Below, piece after piece: positions 8,253-15,467 of a DNA stretch of 64,000 nt. Position numbers and translations under genes: made by a program. This stretch comes from Pseudomonas sp. PDM05. Its GTDB lineage: Bacteria > Pseudomonadota > Gammaproteobacteria > Pseudomonadales > Pseudomonadaceae. The first letter of the stretch is position 1, and every line of letters starts with the position of its first letter. The notes beneath the pieces are model-generated. The model ran no database searches and was not told the origin of the DNA. It worked only from the letters and a program-made list of their open reading frames with translations. The stretch spans positions 124,001-188,000 of the forward strand of contig NZ_JACVAC010000010.1 in NCBI RefSeq assembly GCF_014851685.1, in the 5' to 3' direction.

Positions 8253-8789
8253 ATGGACGCGTTGACTCGTCACCTGCCGCGCGTGCGCTGGCACCTCATG
8301 CAATGGCAACGGCGCCTGGGCTCCTGGGGGCTGCTGGCATTGGCCGTGATGGCGACTGCACTGGTGGTCGAAGTCGCGGTGATTCAACCGGCGGGCATCG
8401 TCGACCGCCAGCGCCGCCAGGAACTGGAGGCCGGCATCGCCGAACGGCCCCAGGAGGTGCAAGTCACGGAACCGGCGGCCGTCGAAAAAATGCCCAGTGC
8501 CGACGACTTTGCGCTGCGTCTGGAACAGCTGCTGGGCTCCCTCACCCAACGCGGCTTCGTGATCGAGCAAACCACCCTGGCCTACTCCGCCCCCGGCGAC
8601 ACCGGGCTGCAACGCCTGGACGTGGAAATCCCGTTGGTCGGGCCCTACAGCCTGCTGCGCGAGGCGTTGGTGGACATCGCGCAACAGCCGGCAGTGCGCA
8701 TTGAAAACCTCATGCTGGAACGCAAGGAGATCATCAGCAGCCGGCTGAACATCAACCTCAAGATCAGCCTGCTGGGGGTGACGCAATGA
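8253..8789 (+). CDS. PilO/GspM-like single-pass inner-membrane protein
   Basis: A 178-residue bitopic protein with a basic N-terminus, a membrane segment at about 23-44 and a periplasmic domain with a ferredoxin-like pattern (SLTQRGFVIEQTTLAY ... LRLDVEIPLVG-type strands, then SLLREALVDIAQQP). This matches PilO, MshJ and GspM. The 3' end overlaps the following PilP-like gene in ATGA, so the PilN, PilO and PilP-like proteins are probably translated as a coupled set. Confidence 0.6.
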   Translation: MDALTRHLPRVRWHLMQWQRRLGSWGLLALAVMATALVVEVAVIQPAGIVDRQRRQELEAGIAERPQEVQVTEPAAVEKMPSADDFALRLEQLLGSLTQRGFVIEQTTLAYSAPGDTGLQRLDVEIPLVGPYSLLREALVDIAQQPAVRIENLMLERKEIISSRLNINLKISLLGVTQ

Positions 8790-9274
8790 AGCTGCCCCTC
8801 TATCTACGCGTGTTGTTGCTGCTCACCGTCATCGGCTGCGCCTGGCTGTTCTGGCAGGACACGCCGGACAGCCCGGTCAGCGCCCCCACGGCAGTGGCCG
8901 CCAAGCCGGTGGCCGCCGCACCGGCACCCCAGCCCGTGAACGCACCGGCGGCCATGGTCGAGCTGTTCCCCGCGCAAACCTGGACACCCCCGCCGCCACC
9001 GCCGATACCTGTGGATAACTCGCCGCCCAAACCGCCGCCGCTGCCATTCACTGTCAGTGCGCAATGGCGCTACGAGAACCAAGCGAAAATCGTCGTGCTG
9101 CAAGGCAACGGCAGCCAATACACCCTGTGCAACCGCTGCTCCGTACCGGGACGTATCGTGCCCGGCAAGATGCTCGACGCGCACTACCGGCTGGACAAAC
9201 TCACCGACACGCTCGTGGTGCTGACCTACATGCCGCTCAAGCATGTCAGCACCTTGCGCCTGGATACTCACTGA
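8786..9274 (+). CDS. PilP/GspC-like periplasmic linker protein
   Basis: A 162-residue protein with an N-terminal hydrophobic segment (about 5-23), an Ala/Pro-rich linker (about 35-90) with a run of prolines, and a C-terminal beta domain like the homology region of PilP, MshK and GspC, which docks on the secretin. VIGC at 15-18 fits a lipobox, but the hydrophobic run continues after the cysteine, so a membrane anchor is as likely as a lipoprotein. A CNRC pair in the C-terminal domain could form a disulfide. Confidence 0.6.
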   Translation: MKLPLYLRVLLLLTVIGCAWLFWQDTPDSPVSAPTAVAAKPVAAAPAPQPVNAPAAMVELFPAQTWTPPPPPPIPVDNSPPKPPPLPFTVSAQWRYENQAKIVVLQGNGSQYTLCNRCSVPGRIVPGKMLDAHYRLDKLTDTLVVLTYMPLKHVSTLRLDTH

Positions 9275-9289
9275 TGAAGGGGAATGATC

Positions 9290-11230
9290 ATGTGGATGCG
9301 TACATCGATTCCCCTGGGCCTGGTGCTGATATTGCTTACCGGCTGCGAGACCGATCGAGCGATCAAGCACAGTGACGAACTGCGCCAGCAAGGCGACATC
9401 GTGCGCTCGGTCGAAGTGCTGCAAGCCGAAGCCAAACAGGCGCCCGACGATGTGAAATTGCGCACCGCCCAATTCAGTAAGCTGGAGTTGCTGGTCGCCC
9501 AATACAGCCGCGAAGCCAGCGCCGCACTGATGCGCGGTGACGACGCGGCCGCCATTCGCGCGCTGCAAATCATCCTCAAGTACGACCCCAGCAACCTCGG
9601 CGCCCGCCAGGAAATCCAGAACATCGAGGCGATGAAACAACTGCGCCCGCAACTGGCGCGGGCCTATGAAATGAAACGCGCCAACCCGGTCGAAGCGCTC
9701 AACCTGGTGCGCCAGATCATTGCGCAAAAACCCAACTACCGAGAGGCCCTGGATTTTCGCAACGCCCTGACCCGCGAATTGGTGAGTGCCGACTACCTGA
9801 GCGCCGACCTGTCCGAAGCCATGCGCAAACCCCTGAGCCTGGAGTTCAGCGCCCAGAGCCTGAGCACGATCTTCGAGACGATAGCGCGGCTGTCGGGGGT
9901 CAATTTCGTCATCGACAAAGACGTCAATCCCAGCGCCTCGGCGAGCATGAGCGCCAGCCGCACCACCGCCGAAGATGCGCTGAACCTGCTGCTCGCGACC
10001 CAGGGCCTGGACAAGAAAATCCTCAACAACAATACGATCCTCGTGTACCCCAAGCGCCCCGACAAAGAGCGTGAATACCGTGAGCTGGCCGTGCGCACCT
10101 TTTACCTCAGCCATGGTGACGCAAAGATCGTCGCCGCCGAGATCAAGCAAGTGCTCAAACCCAAGGAAGTGCTGGTGGACGAGCGCCTGAATGCGGTGAT
10201 TGTGCGCGATGGGCTGGATACGTTGAGTGCGGTGGAGAAGATGGTCGAGGCCATCGACATTGCGCAATCGGAGGTCACTATCGACATTCAGGTGCTGGAG
10301 GTCAGCCTGACGGATGAACTGAATCTGGGCATCCAGTACCCGGAGAGTCTCGGCTTGTCGGTGGGCAACCTGGCCAACGTACCCGCGGGGCTCGCGGGTG
10401 TGCCGCTGAGTGCACTGCGCGGGATCAATGGCGACAACATCCTGCTGGACTCAGGCAGCACCTCGGCCCGCATCAATATGCTGCAACGCAGCGGCAACAC
10501 CGTGACCCTGGCCAACCCGAGGGTGCGGGTGCGCAATCGCGAAGAGGCCCAGGTCAATATCGGCGACAAGATCCCCGTGGTCACCACCACGACGGCCAAC
10601 CTGGTCACCACCTCATCCGTGGCGTACCAGGACGTGGGGCTACAGATCAGGGTCAAGCCCAATATCAGCCTCAGCGATGAGGTGAACCTGGAAGTGGATG
10701 TGGAGATGAGCCATATCACCAAACGCATTGCCGGCTCGGAAAATGTGCCTGCCACTTTTGAATTGGGTTCGCGCTCGACCAGAACCTTGCTCACGGCGCG
10801 CAACAATGAAACCCAGGTGGTCTCAGGGCTGATTCGCACCGCCGACGTCGAGGACGGCTCGGGCTTGCCGTGGTTGAGCCAGATCCCATGGATCGGCAAA
10901 AAGCTGTTTGGCACCAATCAGAGTACCCAGCAGAAAACCGAGATCATCCTGCTGCTGACCCCCAGGATCGAACGCAACCTCGACCTGCCGATTTCCCAGA
11001 TCAGCACCTTCCACAGCGGCACCGAGGCGCGCAGTTCGACGGAGGGCATGATCCTGCGTGATACCACCGAGAAGATGACGCTCAAGCCCACCGGCGGCGA
11101 TCCAACGCCCTCGATACCGCCACCGATGCAGCAACCGAATGCCAACTGGGCACCGCTGCCGCCGCCGTTGCCGGACTTGCTGCCCCAGCCAGCGCCGGTG
11201 CCGACACCTCAAGCCCCACAGGCACAATGA
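9290..11230 (+). CDS. Outer-membrane secretin lipoprotein, GspD/MshL type
   Basis: A 646-residue secretin. The lipobox LLTGC puts the lipid on Cys19, with Glu next, which fits outer-membrane sorting. An N-terminal TPR-like helical region (about 25-150) is followed by an STN/N0 domain (LEFSAQSLSTIFETIARLSG), an N1-type domain (YLSHGDAKIVAAEIKQVL) and the secretin core (ANPRVRVRNREEAQVNIGDK, VGLQIRVKPNIS, LLTPRIERN), then a proline-rich tail. I prefer ATG 9290, which leaves 8-9 bases after AAGGGG; ATG 9284 is too close to it. As the last gene it completes the channel for the embedded LPMO. It is more like MshL/PilQ-group secretins than XcpQ because of the TPR part and the single N1 domain. Confidence 0.88.
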   Translation: MWMRTSIPLGLVLILLTGCETDRAIKHSDELRQQGDIVRSVEVLQAEAKQAPDDVKLRTAQFSKLELLVAQYSREASAALMRGDDAAAIRALQIILKYDPSNLGARQEIQNIEAMKQLRPQLARAYEMKRANPVEALNLVRQIIAQKPNYREALDFRNALTRELVSADYLSADLSEAMRKPLSLEFSAQSLSTIFETIARLSGVNFVIDKDVNPSASASMSASRTTAEDALNLLLATQGLDKKILNNNTILVYPKRPDKEREYRELAVRTFYLSHGDAKIVAAEIKQVLKPKEVLVDERLNAVIVRDGLDTLSAVEKMVEAIDIAQSEVTIDIQVLEVSLTDELNLGIQYPESLGLSVGNLANVPAGLAGVPLSALRGINGDNILLDSGSTSARINMLQRSGNTVTLANPRVRVRNREEAQVNIGDKIPVVTTTTANLVTTSSVAYQDVGLQIRVKPNISLSDEVNLEVDVEMSHITKRIAGSENVPATFELGSRSTRTLLTARNNETQVVSGLIRTADVEDGSGLPWLSQIPWIGKKLFGTNQSTQQKTEIILLLTPRIERNLDLPISQISTFHSGTEARSSTEGMILRDTTEKMTLKPTGGDPTPSIPPPMQQPNANWAPLPPPLPDLLPQPAPVPTPQAPQAQ

Positions 11231-11238
11231 AGATCAAT

Positions 11239-11327
11239 TGTGGGAGCTGGCTTGCCTGCGATGGAGGCGGGTCAGCTTGCACGGCCTTAGCTGATGGACC
11301 GCTATCGCTGGCAAGCCAGCTCCCACA
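11239..11327. repeat. REP doublet (CTGGCTTGCCTGCGAT type)
   Basis: Two inverted copies of TGTGGGAGCTGGCTTGCC with the TGTGGG ends facing outward. It lies between the convergent secretin and etfB-like genes and may act as a transcript end. Confidence 0.9.
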
Positions 11328-11349
11328 TGGTTTTGCATGGGTTCCCTAG

Positions 11350-12126
11350 TTAGCGGACTACACCCTCTTCCACCAACAACTTGAGGATCGCCTGGGCGCC
11401 CTCCTCCGCGCTCACACCCTTGAGCACTTGCCCACCACCGCCACTGGCCTTGGCCGTCGCGGCTTTCATCCGGTCGGCACCGCTCTTGGCCTTGATCACC
11501 TTCAAACGCTTGGGCCGTGGCTTGGCCGGTTGCAGCACTGCGGCGTTGAACAGTTCATCTTCTGCCACCTCAACCTCATGCGCCGCCAACTCACCACGTT
11601 GCGCCGGGCCGTAGGCACTTTGCCTGGGCTTGGGCGCGGCGTTGTCCACCGTGGCCAAAAACGGCAGGCGCACCTTCAAGCGCCGCCGCTGGCCGCGAGG
11701 CAAGGCTTGCAGCACATGGGCCACGCCGCCGTCGATGGACTCCACTTGCGCCAACCCGACAATCAACGGCCAGCCCAGTTGCTCGGCGAGCAGGAACGGC
11801 AACATGCCCGAACCTTCGCCGGTTTCCGCCTGGCTGCCGGCGAGCACCACGTGGGCACCGGCATCGCGCAGGTATTCACTGAGCACCGGCAAGGCATCGC
11901 TGCCCGCCGGTTGTTCCAGCACATGCAGTTGCGGCAGGCCCATGCCCAAATAACTGCGCAAGGTCGGCTCGGCGATGTTGCCGGCATGCAGCACCTGCAA
12001 TGTATCCCCAGCCAATTGCAGGCCCAGCTCCACCGCGCGCGCGTCCTGCTCGGCGCGGCGCGGGCGCCCGGAGGTAGGGTGGGCGCCGATGGACACCAGG
12101 CTGATTACATTCGTGGTCATGGTCAT
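11350..12126 (-). CDS. Electron transfer flavoprotein beta-like subunit, dgc operon
   Basis: A 258-residue EtfB-like protein. It has the early alpha/beta ETF pattern (VISLVSIGAHPTSGRPRR, then EQDARAVELGLQLAG), VVLAGSQAETGEGSGMLPFLLAEQLGWP, and an alanine/lysine-rich C-terminal part. It pairs with the EtfA-like protein encoded just upstream. Together they should accept electrons from dimethylglycine oxidation; gene order equals the P. aeruginosa dgcAB-etf set. I chose ATG 12126, 4 bases after AAGGA; the next ATG (12120) is equally possible. The gene begins 4 bases beyond the etfA-like stop. Confidence 0.75.
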   Translation of the reverse strand: MTMTTNVISLVSIGAHPTSGRPRRAEQDARAVELGLQLAGDTLQVLHAGNIAEPTLRSYLGMGLPQLHVLEQPAGSDALPVLSEYLRDAGAHVVLAGSQAETGEGSGMLPFLLAEQLGWPLIVGLAQVESIDGGVAHVLQALPRGQRRRLKVRLPFLATVDNAAPKPRQSAYGPAQRGELAAHEVEVAEDELFNAAVLQPAKPRPKRLKVIKAKSGADRMKAATAKASGGGGQVLKGVSAEEGAQAILKLLVEEGVVR

Positions 12127-12130
12127 GTCC

Positions 12131-13351
12131 TTAAGCGGCATCGCGCTTGGCGCCGTTGCGGTAGGTCTCGACTGCAGCGATCAAGGCTTGCAGGATCGCG
12201 GCACTTTCGCCGATCACCGACAGGTCGGCACGCTTGATCATGTCGCAGCTCGGATCGAGGTTGATCGCCACCACCTTGTCGCAGGCGCCGATGCCTTGCA
12301 GGTGCTGGATCGCCCCGGAAATCCCCACGGCCACATAGACACGGGCGGTGACCCAGGTGCCGCTGGCGCCGACCTGGCGATCACGGCCCATGAAGCCATC
12401 GTCCACTGCCACCCGCGAAGCGCCTTCGGTGGCACCCAGTGCGGCGGCAGTCTGGTGGAACAGCGCCCAGTCCTTCACGCCGTTGCCGCCAGAGAAAATG
12501 AACTCCGCCTCGGCCATCGGAATCGCTGCCGGGTCCACGGCCACCGCGCCGAGGTCCTCGATACGCGGCAGGCTGCGCGCCAGGGTTGTGGATAACTCCA
12601 CGGGCAGCACTTCGTGCCGGGTTTCGCTGACGGGTTCAGCGCATTCCACGGCAGCCAGGATCAGGCGCGGCAGTGGCCGGGCCAAGTCTTCCTGGCCCGC
12701 GCCGGCACGGCCGATGCACTCGTCGCCCTTGATCTGCCACACCCGCGTGGCCGGACGCTCCTTGAGGCTGGCGGCAAACCGTCGTCCCAGTTCCCCACCG
12801 CCACTGCGGCTGTCCGGCAGCAGCCAGTGACGCGGGTTGAACTGGTTATCCACAGCCCGCAAACCTTGCACGCGTTGCTCCGGTGAATAACCGTCGAACT
12901 CGTGGCCTTCCAGCACCAGCAGGCGATCCACGCCCGCAGTGGCAAACGTGTTTTCCTTATGCTCGCCAAACACCACCGCCAGCACTGCGCCGTCGCTGCC
13001 GGCAAGTTGCCGGGCGAGGCCGAGCAGGTCGCGGTCGTGGCTGCTCAGGCGGCCACCGACCATGTCCGGCACCACGTTGATGTAGAACGCCGGCGCCGCC
13101 ACCTGATGCAGCGGCAACTGCACTTGCACTGCCGCCGTGCGTTTGGCCGCGCCGCCCTGCTGGGCGCCGCTGCGGTCGATGCGCTTGATGCCGTTGGGGC
13201 CGATAAAACCGACGCCATGCACGTTCTTGCGGACGATGCCGTTAGGCCCCATCCAGCTATGTTGTACGGGCTGCATCGCTGCGTGCAGCGGGTGCAGACG
13301 GTTGCGGGCGATCCATTCGGCACGGGGGTCGCGGCGGATAATGTCGCTCAT
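12131..13351 (-). CDS. Electron transfer flavoprotein alpha-like subunit, dgc operon
   Basis: A 406-residue EtfA-like protein. The C-terminal FAD-binding region is clear: GASGTWVTARVYVAVGISGA, then QHLQGIGACDKVVAINLDP and a terminal helix. The N-terminal half is longer than in the housekeeping EtfA and starts with an unusual segment rich in RDPR/RNRLHP. Start and dgcB stop share one base (TGATG), so the two are translationally coupled. Role: electron acceptor for the DgcAB complex, inferred from the operon. Confidence 0.8.
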   Translation of the reverse strand: MSDIIRRDPRAEWIARNRLHPLHAAMQPVQHSWMGPNGIVRKNVHGVGFIGPNGIKRIDRSGAQQGGAAKRTAAVQVQLPLHQVAAPAFYINVVPDMVGGRLSSHDRDLLGLARQLAGSDGAVLAVVFGEHKENTFATAGVDRLLVLEGHEFDGYSPEQRVQGLRAVDNQFNPRHWLLPDSRSGGGELGRRFAASLKERPATRVWQIKGDECIGRAGAGQEDLARPLPRLILAAVECAEPVSETRHEVLPVELSTTLARSLPRIEDLGAVAVDPAAIPMAEAEFIFSGGNGVKDWALFHQTAAALGATEGASRVAVDDGFMGRDRQVGASGTWVTARVYVAVGISGAIQHLQGIGACDKVVAINLDPSCDMIKRADLSVIGESAAILQALIAAVETYRNGAKRDAA

Positions 13352-15294
13352 CAGTGCACCTCCGCAGGTTCACGCTTTAAAGGGGCTTTGCTCGGTGCGG
13401 CGTCTTCAAGCAATGCGTCGGCCACCAGCTCGGCGATGTCCTTGATCAACGGCCGCGGTTCAACCACGCCTTCGAGCATCGCCGTGCACTGTGGACAACC
13501 CACGGCCACCAGTTCGGCGCCGGTTTCGCGGATGTCTTCCATGCGCATATCGGGGATACGTTGCTTGCCGGGAATGTCGGTGATCGGCGCGCCGCCACCA
13601 CCGCCGCAGCAGCGGGAACGGAAGCCCGAGCGTTGCATCTCCTTGACCTCGATACCCAGCGCACGCAGCACTTGGCGCGGTGCCTCGTACTCGCCGTTGT
13701 AGCGGCCCAGGTAGCACGGGTCGTGATAGGTCACGCTGTTGCCTTTGTGCTGGCCCAGGTTCAGCGCGCCTTCGCCGATCAGCTCGGCCATGAAGGTGCT
13801 GTGGTGCTGCACGAGGTAGTGGCCGTTGAAGGAGCCGTACTCGTTTTTCAGCACGTGGAAACTGTGCGGATCGCAAGTGACGATGCGCTTGAAGCTGTAC
13901 TTGGCCAGGGTCTGGATATTGCGCGAGGCCAGCAGTTGGAAGGTGGCTTCATCGCCCAGGCGTCGGGCCACATCACCGCTGTCGCGCTCTTCGAGGCCCA
14001 GTACGGCGAAGTCGACATTGGCGGACTTGAGCACTTTGACGAACGCACGCAGGGTGCGTTGGTTGCGCATGTCGAAGGCGCCGTCGCCGACCCAGAACAG
14101 CACGTCGGCACTGCCTTTGTCGCTGAGCAACGGCAGGTTCAGATCCGCCGCCCAATTCAAGCGCCCCCCCGGTGCGAAGCCGCCAGGGTTGTCGGTGGCG
14201 ATCAGGTTTTCGAGGACTTCGGCGCCCTTGTTCGGCGTGGCGCCCTTTTCCAGGGTGAGGTGGCGGCGCATGTCGACGATGGCGTCCACGTGCTCGATCA
14301 TCATCGGGCACTCTTCCACGCAGGCGCGGCAGGTGGTGCACGACCACAGGGTCTCGGCGTCCACCAGGCCATTGACGATCGGCTGATGTGGGTTGCCGCT
14401 GTGTTCACCGATGGCTTTGCCTGGGTACGGGCTCCCGGCGAACTTGGCATCGGTGCCACCGGCCAGGCCGACCACCATGTCCTGGATCAGCTTTTTCGGG
14501 TTCAGCGGCTGCCCGGCGGCGAATGCCGGGCACGCGGCTTCGCACTTGCCGCACTGCACGCAGGCGTCGAAACCGAGCAGTTGGTTCCAGGTGAAATCAT
14601 TGGGTTTCTCCACCCCCAGGGGCGCGGTTTTGTCGCTCAGGTCCAGCGGCTTCAGGCCGGTGGAACGGCCGCCGCCGAAACGTTCGGCGCGACGGTGCCA
14701 GGCCAGGTGCAGGGCACCGGCGAAGGCGTGTTTCATCGGGCCGCCCCAGGTCATGCCGAAGAACATTTCGGACACGCCCCACAACACACCTACGCTGAGC
14801 AGCGCGGCGAGCAGCCAGCCGCCGAAGTCCGCCGGCAGAATCCCGGCCACTGGCAGGGTCACCAGGAAAAAGCTCACCGAGAACGCCATCAGGCTTTTCG
14901 GCAGGCGCATCCACGGGCCTTTCGACAGGCGTGCCGGCGGGTTGCGCCGACGCAGGTAGACAAAGGTGGCGCCGACAAACATCAGTACCGAGGCGAGCAG
15001 CAAGGCATAGCCCAGGATGCGGTTGTGCAGGCCGAAACCGTGCACCAGGATCGCCAGCAACGCCGACAGCACAAAGCCCAGCGCCGTGGCGACGTGGGTG
15101 TTGGCGATGTATTTGTCGCGAGCGACCACGTGGTGCAAATCGACCATGTAGCGCTTGGGCATGGCCAGCAAGCCGCCCAGCAGGTCGACTTTGGACGCGC
15201 GGCCACGGCGCCACATCATGACGCGCCGCAGCGCGCCGAGGACGGCGAGGCCCAGGGCGGCAAACAATAAAATGGGAAGCAGGGTGTTCAACAT
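13351..15294 (-). CDS. dgcB: Dimethylglycine catabolism protein DgcB, membrane Fe-S protein
   Basis: A 647-residue membrane-bound iron-sulfur protein. About five N-terminal membrane segments (DUF3483-like region, about 1-220) are followed by two 4Fe-4S motifs (CVQCGKCEAACP and CTTCRACVEECP) and two C-terminal CCG-type domains (CDPHSFHVLKNEYG, CCGGGGGAP, GCPQCTAML) like those of heterodisulfide reductase and GlpC. It should pass electrons from DgcA to the quinone pool or the ETF proteins. I chose ATG 15294, with GGGAG upstream, over a GTG 21 bases earlier. A REP doublet separates it from dgcA. Confidence 0.88.
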   Translation of the reverse strand: MLNTLLPILLFAALGLAVLGALRRVMMWRRGRASKVDLLGGLLAMPKRYMVDLHHVVARDKYIANTHVATALGFVLSALLAILVHGFGLHNRILGYALLLASVLMFVGATFVYLRRRNPPARLSKGPWMRLPKSLMAFSVSFFLVTLPVAGILPADFGGWLLAALLSVGVLWGVSEMFFGMTWGGPMKHAFAGALHLAWHRRAERFGGGRSTGLKPLDLSDKTAPLGVEKPNDFTWNQLLGFDACVQCGKCEAACPAFAAGQPLNPKKLIQDMVVGLAGGTDAKFAGSPYPGKAIGEHSGNPHQPIVNGLVDAETLWSCTTCRACVEECPMMIEHVDAIVDMRRHLTLEKGATPNKGAEVLENLIATDNPGGFAPGGRLNWAADLNLPLLSDKGSADVLFWVGDGAFDMRNQRTLRAFVKVLKSANVDFAVLGLEERDSGDVARRLGDEATFQLLASRNIQTLAKYSFKRIVTCDPHSFHVLKNEYGSFNGHYLVQHHSTFMAELIGEGALNLGQHKGNSVTYHDPCYLGRYNGEYEAPRQVLRALGIEVKEMQRSGFRSRCCGGGGGAPITDIPGKQRIPDMRMEDIRETGAELVAVGCPQCTAMLEGVVEPRPLIKDIAELVADALLEDAAPSKAPLKREPAEVH

Positions 15295-15343
15295 GGTGAA
15301 GCTCCCAAAGACCACACAGGTCTACTGTGAAACTGGCCCCAAA

Positions 15344-15433
15344 TGTGGGAGCGGGCTTGCTCGCGAATGCGGTGTGTCAGCTGACGCATTCGGTGGCTGA
15401 TTCACCGCATTCGCGAGCAAGCCCGCTCCCACA
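15344..15433. repeat. REP doublet (CGGGCTTGCTCGCGAA type) inside the dgc operon
   Basis: Inverted pair of TGTGGGAGCGGGCTTGCTCG units with TGTGGG outward. It sits between dgcA and dgcB, where it could stabilise or attenuate the transcript. Confidence 0.92.
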
Positions 15434-15467
15434 TTTTTGACCGAGTACACATTGGTTCAAGGCTGGG

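Noticed and set aside
1..12854. A replication origin suggested by DnaA boxes
   Set aside because: The boxes are kilobases apart and mostly inside genes; no AT-rich unwinding region, and dnaA, dnaN, rpmH or gidA are absent.
13561..15270. A 569-codon open frame on the plus strand opposite dgcB
   Set aside because: Shadow of dgcB; dgcB has two 4Fe-4S motifs and membrane segments in the right frame.
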